Translations under genes and position numbers: made by a program
Source: Megaustenia siamemsis
Taxonomy: Eukaryota > Mollusca > Gastropoda > Stylommatophora > Ariophantidae
Assembly: GCA_032433765.1 (NCBI GenBank)
Contig: JAVIAB010000124.1
Location: 92,746,845 to 92,810,844 of the forward strand
DNA: 64,000 nucleotides
Direction of reading: 5' to 3'
Shown: positions 28,041-40,830 of the stretch, piece by piece
Layout: each line of letters opens with the position of its first letter
Numbering within the stretch: the stretch's first letter is position 1
The notes under the pieces: model-generated
Seen by the model: the letters and a program-made list of their open reading frames with translations, nothing else
Database searches by the model: none
What the model was told of the DNA's origin: nothing

Positions 28041-28593
28041 ATGTTACTAACTGAACAGTGCGTGTTTGAGGTTCTCCATATGTTACGAAATGAACAGTGG
28101 GTGTTTGAGGTTCTCCATGTGTTACGAACTGAACAGTGCGTGTTTGAGGTTCTCCATGTGTTACGAAATGAACAGTGGGTGTTTGAGGTTCTCCATGTGT
28201 TACGAAATGAACAGTGGGTGTTTGAGGTTCTCCCAGAGTTACGAACTGAACAGTGGGTGTTTGAGGTTCTCCCAGCGTTACGAAATGAACAGTGGGTGTT
28301 TGAGCTTCTCCCAGTGATACGAAATAAAGAGTGTGTGTTTGAGGTTCTCCCAGCGTTACGAACTGAACAGTACTGTTTGAGCTTCTCCCATGGTTACGAA
28401 ATGAAGAGTGTGTGTTTGAGGTTCTCCCAGTGTTACGAAATGAACACTTGGTGTTTGAGGTTCTCCATGTGTTACGAAATGAAGAGTGGGTGTTTGAGGT
28501 TCTCCAGTGTTACGAAATGAACACTTGGTGTTTGAGGTTCTCCATGTGTTACGAAATGAACAGCGCGTGTTTGAGGTTCTCCATGCGCTATGA

Positions 28594-31500
28594 AATGAAC
28601 AGTGCGTGTCTGAGGTTCTCCATGCGCTACGAAATGAAAAGTGGGTGTTTGAGGTTCTCCATGCGCTACGAAATGAACAGTGCGTGTTTGAGGTTCTCCA
28701 TGCGCTACGAAATGAACAGTGCGTGTTTGAGGTTCTCCATGTGTTACGAAATGAACAGTGGGTGTTTGATGTTCTCCATGTGTTACGAACTGAACAGTGC
28801 GTGTTTGAGGTTCTCCATGTGTTACGAACCGAACAGTTCGTGTTTGAGGTTCTCCATATGTTACGAACCAAACAGTGCGTGTTTGAGGTTCTTCATGTGT
28901 TACGAAAAGAACAGTGGGTGTTTGAGGTTCTCCATGTGTTACGAAAGGAACATTGGGTGTTTGAGGTTCTCCCAGAGTTAAGAAATGAACAGTGAGTGCG
29001 TTAGGTTCTCCCAGCGATACGAACTGAACAGTACGTGTTTGAGGTTCTCCATGCGCTACGAAATGAACAGTGGGTGTTTGAGGTTCTCCAGAGTTACGAA
29101 CTGAACAGCGCATGTTGAGGTTCTCCCAGGATTACGAACTGAACAGTGCGTGTTTGAGGTTCTCCATGCGCTACGAAATGAACAGTGGGTGTTTGAGGTT
29201 CTCCATGCGCAACGAAATGAACAGTGCGTGTTTGAGGTTCTCCATGTGTTACGAACTGAATAGTGCGTGTTTGAGGTTCTCCATATGTTACGAACCGAAC
29301 AGTGCGTGTTTGAGGTTCTCCATATGTTACGAAATGAACAGTGGGTGTTTGAGGTTCTCCATGTGTTACGAAATGAACATTGGGTGTTTGAGGTTCTCCA
29401 TGTGTTACGAACTGAACAGTGCGTGTTTGAGGTTCTCCATGTGTGACGAACTGAACAGTGGGGGTTTGAGATTCTCCATATGTTACGAACTGAACAGAGC
29501 GTGTTTGCGGTTCTACGTGTGTTACGAACTGAACTGTGCGTTTTTGAGGTTCTCCATGTGTTACGAAATGAACAGTGGGTGTTTGAGGTTCTCCCAGAGT
29601 TACGAATTGAACAGTGGGTGTTTGAGGTTCTCCATGTGTTACGAACTGAACAGTGCGTGTTTGAGATTCTCCATATGTTACGAACTGAACAGTGCGTGTT
29701 TGAGGTTCTCCTTGTGTTACGAATTGAACAGTGGGTGTTTGAGGTTCTCCCAGAGTTACGAATTGAACAGTGGGTGTTTGAGGTTCTCCCAGAGTTACGA
29801 ATTGAACATTGGGTGTTTGAGGTTCTCCCAGAGTTACGAATTGAAGAGTGGGTGTTTGAGGTTCTCCCAGAGTTACGAAATGAACAGTGGGTGCTTTAGG
29901 TTCTCCCAGCGATACGAACTGAAACGTACGTGTTTGAGGTTCTCCAAGCGCTACGAAATGAACAGTGGGTGTTTGAGGTTCTCCCAGAGTTACGAACTGA
30001 ACAGTGCGTGTTTGACTTTCTCCATGCGCTACGAAATGAACAGTGGGTGTTTGAGGTTCTCCCAGAGTTATGAAATGAACACTGAGTGTTTGAGATTCTC
30101 CCATGATTTACGAACTGAACAGTGCGTGTCTGAGGTTCTCCATGCGCTACGAAATGAACAGAGCGTGTTTGAGGTTCTCCATGTGTTACGAACTGAACAG
30201 TGCGTGTTTGAGGTTCTCCATGAGCTACGAAATGAACAGTGGGTGTTTGAGGTTCTCCATGCCCTACGAAATGAACAGTGCGTGTTTGAGGTTCTCCATG
30301 TGTTACGGACTGGACATTGCGTGTTTGAGGTTCTCCATATGTTACGAAGCGAACAGTGCGTGTTTGAGGTTCTCCATATGTTACGAAATGAACAGTGGGT
30401 GTTTGAGGTTCTCCATGTGTTACGAAATGAACATTGGGTGTTTGAGGTTCTCCATGTGTTACGAACTGAACAGTGCGTGTTTGAGGTTCTTCATGTGTTA
30501 CGAAATGAACAGTGGGTGTTTGAGGTTCTCCATGTGTTACGAACTGAACAGTGCGTGTTTGAGGTTCTCCATGTGTTACGAACTGAACAGTGCGTGTTTG
30601 AGGTTCTCCATGTGTGACGAACTGAACAGTGCGTGTTTGAAATTCTCCATATGTTACGAACTGAACAGAGCGTGTTTGAGGTTCTCCGTGTGTTACTAAC
30701 TGAACAGTGCGTGTTTGAGGTTCTCCATGTGTTACGAAATGAACAGTGGGTGTTTGAGGTTCTCCATGTGTTACGAACTGAACAGTGCGTGTTTGAGGTT
30801 CTCCATATGTTACGAAATGAACAGTGGGTGTTTGAGGTTCTCCATGTGTTACGAAATGAGCAGTGGGTGTTTGAGGTTCTCCCAGAGTTACGAACTGAAC
30901 AGTGCGTGTTTGACTTTCTCCATGCGCTACGAAATGAACAGTGGGTGTTTGAGGTTCTCCCAGAGTTACGAAATGAACACTGAGTGTTTGAGATTCTCCC
31001 ATGATTTACAAACTGAACAGTGCGTGTTTGAGGTTCTCCATGCGCTACGAAATGAACAGTGCGTGTTTGAGGTTCTCCATGTGTTACGAAATGAACAGTG
31101 GGTGTTTGATGTTCTCCATGTGTTACGAACTGAACAGTGCGTGTTTGAGGTTCTCCATGTGTTACGAACCGAACAGTTCGTGTTTGAGGTTCTCCATATG
31201 TTACGAACCAAACAGTGCGTGTTTGAGGTTCTCCATGTGTTACGAACTGAATAGTGCGTGTTTGAGGTTCTCCATATGTTACGAACCGAACAGTGCGTGT
31301 TTGAGGTTCTCCATATGTTACGAAATGAACAGTGGGTGTTTGAGGTTCTCCATGTGTTACGAAATGAACATTGGGTGTTTGAGGTTCTCCATGTGTTACG
31401 AACTGAACAGTGCGTGTTTGAGGTTCTTAATGTGTTACGAACTGAACAGTGCGTGTTTGAGGTTCTCCATGTGTGACGAACTGAACAGTGGGGTTTGAGA

Positions 31501-32134
31501 TTCTCCATATGTTACGAACTGAACAGAGCGTGTTTGCGGTTCTCCGTGTGTTACGAACTGAACTGTGCGTTTTTGAGGTTCTCCATGTGTTACGAAATGA
31601 ACAGTGGGTGTTTGAGGTTCTCCCAGAGTTACGAATTGAACAGTGGGTGTTTGAGGTTCTCCATGTGTTACGAACTGAACAGTGCGTGTTTGAGATTCTC
31701 CATATGTTACGAACTGAACAGTGCGTGTTTGAGGTTCTCCTTGTGTTACGAATTGAACAGTGGGTGTTTGAGGTTCTCCATGTGTTACGAACTGAACATT
31801 GCGTGTTTGAGGTTCTCCATATGTTACGAAATGAACAGTGGGTGTTTGAGGTTCTCCATGTGTTACGAAATGAGCAGTGGGTGTTTGAGGTTCTCCCAGA
31901 GTTACGAACTGAACAGTGCGTGTTTGAGGTTCTCCATGCGCTACGAAATGAACAGTGCGTGTTTGAGGTTCTCCATGTGTTACGAACTGAACAGTGCGTG
32001 TTTGAGGTTCTCCATGAGCTACGAAATGAACAGTGGGTGTTTGAGGTTCTCCATGCCCTACGAAATGAACAGTGCGTGTTTGAGGTTCTCCATGTGTTAC
32101 GGACTGAACATTGCGTGTTTGAGGTTCTCCATAT
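28594..32134. repeat. 4.09-kb higher-order duplication, copy 2
   Basis: Direct, nearly identical repeat of 24,500-28,040. Differences I see are single-base length changes in C or G runs, for example GTGGGGTTTG near 31,490 against GTGGGGGTTTG in copy 1. This is either a recent duplication or a long-read assembly artefact. Confidence 0.88.
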
Positions 32135-34703
32135 GTTACGAAGCGAACAGTGCGTGTTTGAGGTTCTCCATATGTTACGAAATGAACAGTGGGTGTTTGA
32201 GGTTCTCCATGTGTTACGAAATGAACATTGGGTGTTTGAGGTTCTCCATGTGTTACGAACTGAACAGTGCGTGTTTGAGGTTCTTCATGTGTTACGAAAT
32301 GAACAGTGGGTTTTGAGGTTCTCCATGTGTTACGAACTGAACAGTGCGTGTTTGAGGTTCTCCATGTGTTACGAACTGAACAGTGCGTGTTTGAGGTTCT
32401 CCATGTGTGACGAACTGAACAGTGCGTGTTTGAGATTCTCCATATGTTACGAACTGAACAGAGCGTGTTTGAGGTTCTCCGTGTGTTACTAACTGAACAG
32501 TGCGTGTTTGAGGTTCTCCATGTGTTACGAAATGAACAGTGGGTGTTTGAGGTTCTCCATGTGTTACGAACTGAACAGTGCGTGTTTGAGGTTCTCCATA
32601 TGTTACGAAATGAACAGTGGGTGTTTGAGGTTCTCCATGTGTTACGAAATGAACAGTGGGTGTTTGAGGTTCTCCCAGAGTTACGAACTGAACAGTGGGT
32701 GTTTGAGGTTCTCCCAGCGTTACGAAATGAACAGTGGGTGTTTGAGCTTCTCCCAGTGATACGAAATAAAGAGTGTGTGTTTGAGGTTCTCCCAGCGTTA
32801 CGAACTGAACAGTACTGTTTGAGCTTCTCCCATGGTTACGAAATGAAGAGTGTGTGTTTGAGGTTCTCCCAGTGTTACGAAATGAACACTTGGTGTTTGA
32901 GGTTCTCCATGTGTTACGAAATGAAGAGTGGGTGTTTGAGGTTCTCCCATTGTTACGAAATGAACACTTGGTGTTTGAGGTTCTCCATGTGTTACGAAAT
33001 GAAAAGTGGGTGTTTGAGGTTCTCCATGCGCTACGAAATGAACAGTGCGTGTTTGAGGTTCTCCATGCGCTACGAAATGAACAGTGCGTGTTTGAGGTTC
33101 TCCATGTGTTACGAAATGAACAGTGGGTGTTTGATGTTCTCCATGTGTTACGAACTGAACAGTGCGTGTTTGAGGTTCTCCATGTGTTACGAACCGAACA
33201 GCTCGTGTTTGAGGTTCTCCATATGTTACGAACCAAACAGTGCGTGTTTGAGGTTCTCCATGTGTTACGAACTGAATAGTGCGTGTTTGAGGTTCTCCAT
33301 ATGTTACGAACCGAACAGTGCGTGTTTGAGGTTCTCCATATGTTACGAAATGAACAGTGGGTGTTTGAGGTTCTCCATGTGTTACGAAATGAACATTGGG
33401 TGTTTGAGGTTCTCCATGTGTTACGAACTGAACAGTGCGTGTTTGAGGTTCTCCATGTGTTACGAACTGAACAGTGCGTGTTTGAGGTTCTCCATGTGTG
33501 ACGAACTGAACAGGGGGTTTGAGATTCTCCATATGTTACGAACTGAACAGAGCGTGTTTGCGGTTCTCCGTGTGTTACGAACTGAACTGTGCGTTTTTGA
33601 GGTTCTCCATGTGTTACGAAATGAACAGTGGGTGTTTGAGGTTCTCCCAGAGTTACGAATTGAACAGTGGGTGTTTGAGGTTCTCCATGTGTTACGAACT
33701 GAACAGTGCGTGTTTGAGATTCTCCATATGTTACGAACTGAACAGTGCGTGTTTGAGGTTCTCCTTGTGTTACGAATTGAACAGTGGGTGTTTGAGGTTC
33801 TCCCAGAGTTACGAATTGAACAGTGGGTGTTTGAGGTTCTCCCAGAGTTACGAATTGAACATTGGGTGTTTGAGGTTCTCCCAGAGTTACGAATTGAAGA
33901 GTGGGTGTTTGAGGTTCTCCCAGAGTTACGAAATGAACAGTGGGTGCTTTAGGTTCTCCCAGCGATACGAACTGAAACGTACGTGTTTGAGGTTCTCCAA
34001 GCGCTACGAAATGAACAGTGGGTGTTTGAGGTTCTCCCAGAGTTACGAACTGAACAGTGCGTGTTTGACTTTCTCCATGCGCTACGAAATGAACAGTGGG
34101 TGTTTGAGGTTCTCCCAGAGTTACGAAATGAACACTGAGTGTTTGAGATTCTCCCATGATTTACGAACTGAACAGTGCGTGTTTGAGGTTCTCCATGCGC
34201 TACGAAATGAACAGTGCGTGTTTGAGGTTCTCCATGTGTTACGAACTGAACAGTGCGTGTTTGAGGTTCTCCATGAGCTACGAAATGAACAGTGGGTGTT
34301 TGAGGTTCTCCATGCCCTACGAAATGAACAGTGCGTGTTTGAGGTTCTCCATGTGTTACGGACTGAACATTGCGTGTTTGAGGTTCTCCATATGTTACGA
34401 AGCGAACAGTGCGTGTTTGAGGTTCTCCATATGTTACGAAATGAACAGTGGGTGTTTGAGGTTCTCCATGTGTTACGAAATGAACATTGGGTGTTTGAGG
34501 TTCTCCATGTGTTACGAACTGAACAGTGCGTGTTTGAGGTTCTTCATGTGTTACGAAATGAACAGTGGGTGTTTGAGGTTCTCCATGTGTTACGAACTGA
34601 ACAGTGCGTGTTTGAGGTTCTCCATGTGTTACGAACTGAACAGTGCGTGTTTGAGGTTCTCCATGTGTGACGAACTGAACAGTGCGTATTTGAGATTCTC
34701 CAT

Positions 34704-36885
34704 ATGTTACGAACTGAACAGAGCGTGTTTGAGGTTCTCCGTGTGTTACTAACTGAACAGTGCGTGTTTGAGGTTCTCCATGTGTTACGAAATGAACAGT
34801 GGGTGTTTGAGGTTCTCCTTGTGTTACGAACTGAACAGTGCGTGTTTGAGGTTCTCCATATGTTACGAAATGAACAGTGGGTGTTTGAGGTTCTCCATGT
34901 GTTACGAAATGAGCAGTGGGTGTTTGAGGTTCTCCCAGAGTTACGAACTGAACAGTGGGTGTTTGAGGTTCTCCCAGCGTTACGAAATGAACAGTGGGTG
35001 TTTGAGCTTCTCCCAGTGATACGAAATAAAGAGTGTGTGTTTGAGGTTCTCCCAGCGTTACGAACTGAACAGTACTGTTTGAGCTTCTCCCATGGTTACG
35101 AAATGAAGAGTGTGTGTTTGAGGTTCTCCCAGTGTTACGAAATGAACACTTGGTGTTTGAGGTTCTCCATGTGTTACGAAATGAAGAGTGGGTGTTTGAG
35201 GTTCTCCCAGTGTTACGAAATGAACACTTGGTGTTTGAGGTTCTCCATGTGTTACGAAATGAACAGTGCGTGTTTGAGGTTCTCCATGCGCTATGAAATG
35301 AACAGTGCGTGTCTGAGGTTCTCCATGCGCTACGAAATGAAAAGTGGGTGTTTGAGGTTCTCCATGCGCTACGAAATGAACAGTGGGTGTTTGAGGTTCT
35401 CCATGCGCTACGAAATGAACAGTGCGTGTTTGAGGTTCTCCATGTGTTACGAACTGAATAGTGCGTGTTTGAGGTTCTCCATATGTTACGAACCGAACAG
35501 TGCGTGTTTGAGGTTCTCCATATGTTACGAAATGAACAGTGGGTGTTTGAGGTTCTCCATGTGTTACGAAATGAACATTGGGTGTTTGAGGTTCTCCATG
35601 TGTTACGAACTGAACAGTGCGTGTTTGAGGTTCTCCATGTGTTACGAACTGAACAGTGCGTGTTTGAGGTTCTCCATGTGTGACGAACTGAACAGTGGGA
35701 ATTTGAGATTCTCCATATGTTACGAACTGAACAGAGCGTGTTTGCGGTTCTCCGTGTGTTTCGAACTGAACTGTGCGTTTTTGAGGTTCTCCATGTGTTA
35801 CGAAATGAACAGTGGGTGTTTGAGGTTCTCCCAGAGTTACGAATTGAACAGTGGGTGTTTGAGGTTCTCCATGTGTTACGAACTGAACAGTGCGTGTTTG
35901 AGATTCTCCATATTTTACGAACTGAACAGTGCGTGTTTGAGGTTCTCCTTGTGTTACGAATTGAACAGTGGGTGTTTGAGGTTCTCCCCGAGTTACGAAT
36001 TGAACAGTGGGTGTTTGAGGTTCTCCTAGAGTTACGAATTGAACATTGGGTGTTTGAGGTTCTCCCAGAGTTACGAATTGAATAGTGCGTGTTTGAGGTT
36101 CTTCATGTGTTACGAATTGAACAGTGGGTGTTTGAGGTTCTCCATGTGTTACGAACTGAACAGTGCGTGTTTGAGGTTCTCCATGTGTTACGAACCGAAC
36201 AGTTCGTGTTTCAGGTTCTCCATATGTTACGAACCAAACAGTGCGTGTTTGAGGTTCTCCATGTGTTACGAAATGAACAGTGGGTGTTTGAGGTTCTCCA
36301 TGTGTTACGAAATGAACATTGGGTGTTTGAGGTTCTCCATGTGTTACGAACTGAACAGTGCGTGTTTGAGGTTCTTCATGTGTTACGAAATGAACAGTGG
36401 GTATTTGAGGTTCTCCATGTGTTACGAACTGAACAGTGCGTGTTTGAGGTTCTCCATGCGCTACGAAATGAACAGTGGGTGTTTGAGGTTCTCCCAGAGT
36501 TACGAACTGAACAGCGCATGTTGAGGTTCTCCCAGGATTACGAACTGAACAGTGCGTGTTTGAGGTTCTCCATGCGCTACGAAATGAACAGTGCGTGTTT
36601 GAGGTTCTCCATGCGCTACGAACTGAATAGTGCGTGTTTGAGGTTCTCCATATGTTACGAACCGAACAGTGCGTGTTTGAGGTTCTCCATATGTTACGAA
36701 ATGAACAGTGGGTGTTTGAGGTTCTCCATGTGTTACGAAATGAACATTGGGTGTTTGAGGTTCTCCATGTGTTACGAACTGAACAGTGCGTGTTTGAGGT
36801 TCTCCATGTGTTACGAACTGAACAGTGCGTGTTTGAGGTTCTCCATGTGTGACGAACTGAACAGTGCGTATTTGAGATTCTCCAT
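34704..36885. repeat. 2,182-bp higher-order duplication, copy 1
   Basis: Repeats directly in the next 2,182 bp, with shared private variants such as GTGGGAATTTGAGATTC, CTCCATATTTTACG, TTCTCCTAGAGTTACG and GTTTCAGGTTCTCC. The period is 56 units minus two bases. A few substitutions separate the copies, for example GTGTTTCGAAC here against GTGTTACGAAC in copy 2. Confidence 0.88.
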
Positions 36886-39067
36886 ATGTTACGAACTGAA
36901 CAGAGCGTGTTTGAGGTTCTCCGTGTGTTACTAACTGAACAGTGCGTGTTTGAGGTTCTCCATGTGTTACGAAATGAACAGTGGGTGTTTGAGGTTCTCC
37001 ATGTGTTACGAACTGAACAGTGCGTGTTTGAGGTTCTCCATATGTTACGAAATGAACAGTGGGTGTTTGAGGTTCTCCATGTGTTACGAAATGAGCAGTG
37101 GGTGTTTGAGGTTCTCCCAGAGTTACGAACAGAACAGTGGGTGTTTGAGGTTCTCCCAGCGTTCCGAAATGAACAGTGGGTGTTTGAGCTTCTCCCAGTG
37201 ATACGAAATAAAGAGTGTGTGTTTGAGGTTCTCCCAGCGTTACGAACTGAACAGTACTGTTTGAGCTTCTCCCATGGTTACGAAATGAAGAGTGTGTGTT
37301 TGAGGTTCTCCCAGTGTTACGAAATGAACACTTGGTGTTTGAGGTTCTCCATGTGTTACGAAATGAAGAGTGGGTGTTTGAGGTTCTCCCAGTGTTACGA
37401 AATGAACACTTGGTGTTTGAGGTTCTCCATGTGTTACGAAATGAACAGTGCGTGTTTGAGGTTCTCCATGCGCTATGAAATGAACAGTGCGTGTCTGAGG
37501 TTCTCCATGCGCTACGAAATGAAAAGTGGGTGTTTGAGGTTCTCCATGCGCTACGAAATGAACAGTGGGTGTTTGAGGTTCTCCATGCGCTACGAAATGA
37601 ACAGTGCGTGTTTGAGGTTCTCCATGTGTTACGAACTGAATAGTGCGTGTTTGAGGTTCTCCATATGTTACGAACCGAACAGTGCGTGTTTGAGGTTCTC
37701 CATATGTTACGAAATGAACAGTGGGTGTTTGAGGTTCTCCATGTGTTACGAAATGAACATTGGGTGTTTGAGGTTCTCCATGTGTTACGAACTGAACAGT
37801 GCGTGTTTGAGGTTCTCCATGTGTTACGAACTGAACAGTGCGTGTTTGAGGTTCTCCATGTGTGACGAACTGAACAGTGGGAATTTGAGATTCTCCATAT
37901 GTTACGAACTGAACAGAGCGTGTTTGCGGTTCTCCGTGTGTTACGAACTGAACTGTGCGTTTTTGAGGTTCTCCATGTGTTACGAAATGAACAGTGGGTG
38001 TTTGAGGTTCTCCCAGAGTTACGAATTGAACAGTGGGTGTTTGAGGTTCTCCATTTGTTACGAACTGAACAGTGCGTGTTTGAGATTCTCCATATTTTAC
38101 GAACTGAACAGTGCGTGTTTGAGGTTCTCCTTGTGTTACGAATTGAACAGTGGGTGTTTGAGGTTCTCCCAGAGTTACGAATTGAACAGTGGGTGTTTGA
38201 GGTTCTCCTAGAGTTACGAATTGAACATTGGGTGTTTGAGGTTCTCCCAGAGTTACGAATTGAATAGTGCGTGTTTGAGGTTCTTCATGTGTTACGAAAT
38301 GAACAGTGGGTGTTTGAGGTTCTCCATGTGTTACGAACTGAACAGTGCGTGTTTGAGGTTCTCCATGTGTTACGAACCGAACAGTTCGTGTTTCAGGTTC
38401 TCCATATGTTACGAACCAAACAGTGCGTGTTTGAGGTTCTCCATGTGTTACGAAATGAACAGTGGGTGTTTGAGGTTCTCCATGTGTTACGAAATGAACA
38501 TTGGGTGTTTGAGGTTCTCCATGTGTTACGAACTGAACAGTGCGTGTTTGAGGTTCTTCATGTGTTACGAAATGAACAGTGGGTATTTGAGGTTCTCCAT
38601 GTGTTACGAACTGAACAGTGCGTGTTTGAGGTTCTCCATGCGCTACGAAATGAACAGTGGGTGTTTGAGGTTCTCCCAGAGTTACGAACTGAACAGCGCA
38701 TGTTGAGGTTCTCCCAGGATTACGAACTGAACAGTGCGTGTTTGAGGTTCTCCATGCGCTACGAAATGAACAGTGCGTGTTTGAGGTTCTCCATGCGCTA
38801 CGAACTGAATAGTGCGTGTTTGAGGTTCTCCATATGTTACGAACCGAACAGTGCGTGTTTGAGGTTCTCCATATGTTACGAAATGAACAGTGGGTGTTTG
38901 AGGTTCTCCATGTGTTACGAAATGAACATTGGGTGTTTGAGGTTCTCCATGTGTTACGAACTGAACAGTGCGTGTTTGAGGTTCTCCATGTGTTACGAAC
39001 TGAACAGTGCGTGTTTGAGGTTCTCCATGTGTGACGAACTAAACAGTGGGAGTTTGAGATTCTCCAT
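36886..39067. repeat. 2,182-bp higher-order duplication, copy 2
   Basis: Direct repeat of 34,704-36,885. Beyond it, 39,068-39,780 again resembles the 37,899-38,620 part of this copy at an offset of 1,169 bp (30 units minus one base), so a third, partial round of duplication follows. Confidence 0.86.
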
Positions 39068-39799
39068 ATGTTACGAACTGAACAGAACGTGTTTGCGGTT
39101 CTCCGTGTGTTACGAACTGAACTGTGCGTTTTTGAGGTTCTCCATGTGTTACGAAATAAACAGTGGGTGTTTGAGGTTCTCCCAGAGTTACGAATTGAAC
39201 AGTGGGTGTTTGAGGTTCTCCATGTGTTACGAACTGAACAGTGCGTGTTTGAGATTCTCCATATGTTACGAACTGAACAGTGCGTGTTTGAGGTTCTCCT
39301 TGTGTTACGAATTGAACAGTGGGTGTTTGAGGTTCTCCCAGAGTTACGAATTGAACAGTGGGTGTTTGAGATTCTCCCAGAGTTACGAATTGAACATTGG
39401 GTGTTTGAGGTTCTCCCAGAGTTACGAATTGAATAGTGCGTGTTTGAGGTTCTTCATGTGTTACGAAATGAACAGTGGGTGTTTGAGGTTCTCCATGTGT
39501 TACGAACTGAACAGTGCGTGTTTGAGGTTCTCCATGTGTTACGAACCGAACAGTTCGTGTTTCAGGTTCTCCATATGTTACGAACCAAACAGTGCGTGTT
39601 TGAGGTTCTCCATGTGTTACGAAATGAACAGTGCGTGTTGGAGGTTCTCCATGTGTTACGAAATGAACATTGGGTGTTTGAGGTTCTCCATGTGTTACGA
39701 ACTGAACAGTGCGTGTTTGAGGTTCTTCATGTGTTACGAAATGAACAGTGGGTATTTGAGGTTCTCCATGTGTTACGAACTGAACAGTGCGTGTTTGAG

Positions 39800-40290
39800 G
39801 TTCTCCATGTGTTACGAACTGAACAGAGCGTGTTTGAGGTTCTCCATATGTTACGAACTGAACAGAGCGTGTTTGAGATTCTCCGTGTGTTACGAACTGA
39901 ACAGTGCGTGTTTGAGGTTCTCCATATGTTACGAACTGAACAGTGCGTGTTTGAGGTTCTCCATGTGTTACGAACTGTACAGTGCGTGTTTGAGGTTCTC
40001 CATATGTTACGAACTGAACAGAGCGTGTTTGAGGTTCTCCATATGTTACGAACTGAACAGAGCGTGTTTGAGGTTCTCCATATGTTACGAACTGAACAGA
40101 GCGTGTTTGAGGTTCTCCATATGTTACGAACTGAACAGTGCGTGTTTGAGGTTCTCAATATGTTACGAACTGAACAGAGCGTGTTTGAGGTTCTCCATGT
40201 GTTACGAACTGAACAGAGCGTGTTTGAGGTTCTCCATATGTTACGAACTGAACAGAGCGTGTTTGAGGTTCTCCGTGTGTTACGAACTGA
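39800..40290. repeat. Locally homogenised run of satellite units
   Basis: About a dozen consecutive units share the otherwise occasional variant CTGAACAGAGCGTG with ATATGT in the middle. Elsewhere this variant appears once per several units. The run looks like a recent local amplification of one unit type close to the right edge of the array. Confidence 0.75.
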
Positions 40291-40830
40291 ACAGTGCGTG
40301 TTTGAGGTTCTCCATATGTTACGAAATGAACAGTGGGTGTTTGAGGTTCTCCATGTGTTACGAACTGAACAGTGCGTGTTTGAGGTTCTCCATATGTTAC
40401 GAAATGAACAGTGGGTGTTTGAGGTTCTCCATGTGTTACGAAATGAACAGTGGGTGTTTGAGGTTCTCCCAGAGTTACGAACTGAACAGTGGGTGTTTGA
40501 GGTTCTCCCAGCGTTACGAAATGAACAGTGGGTGTTTGAGCTTCTCCCAGTGACACGAAATGAAGAGTGTGTATTTGAGGTTCTCCCAGCGTTACGAACT
40601 GAACAGTAGTGTTTGAGCTTCTCCCATGGTTACGAAATGAAGAGTGTGTGTTTGAGGTTCTCCCAGTGTTACGAAATGAACACTTGGTGTCTGAGTTTCT
40701 CCATGTGTTACGAAATGAAGAGTGGGTGTTTGAGGTTCTCCCAGTGTTACGAACTGAACAGTACGTGTTTGAGGTTCTCTCAGAGTTACGAACTGAACAG
40801 TGGGTGTTTGAGCTTCTCCCAGCGTCCTGA

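Larger units (their letters stand above)
1..40830. repeat. 39-bp satellite array (about 1,040 units, left end open)
   Basis: The sequence is a head-to-tail array of a 39-bp unit with no unique interruption. A typical unit runs from GTGCGTGTTTGAGGTTCTCC to a second half ATGTGTTACGAACTGAACA. Units differ mainly at a few linked positions: GTGCG or GTGGG at the start, ATGTGT, ATATGT, ATGCGC or CAGAG in the middle, and GAACTG, GAAATG or GAATTG near the end. GAACTG usually goes with GTGCG, and GAAATG with GTGGG. The array ends at the right where TTCTCCCAGCG passes into CCTGATTTCCTTTC. The unit is about 46 percent GC and carries up to two CpGs in subfamily C and four in subfamily B, against AT-rich flanks. 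No function is visible. Assembly of such an array is error-prone, so copy number is only what this sequence shows. Confidence 0.98.
9771..40830. repeat. Subfamily C block 3 (about 31 kb)
   Basis: Continuous subfamily C with no further A or B blocks. The marker unit CTCCCATGATTTACG recurs near 11,072, 12,357, 14,770, 16,946, 18,387, 20,726, 26,010, 26,908, 30,103, 31,001 and 34,156, showing a higher-order pattern of variable length. A second landmark, TTCTCCCAGTGATACG followed by a short run of GTGTGTG units, recurs near 13,220, 15,630, 19,240, 21,510, 24,190, 28,315, 32,755, 35,015 and 37,200. The 12.36-14.0 kb stretch reappears at 18.39-20.0 kb at offsets of about 6,030 and then 5,954. Confidence 0.9.

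Noticed and set aside
38271..40553. 760-codon open frame on the plus strand within the satellite, and similar long frames on both strands throughout 1-40,830
   Set aside because: They follow from a stop-poor 39-bp unit whose length is a multiple of three. Overlapping frames are equally open, differences between units are not synonymous in any frame, and single-base changes shift the frames at random.
1..40830. CRISPR-like array
   Set aside because: Units are contiguous with no variable spacers, there are no cas genes, and the window is eukaryotic.
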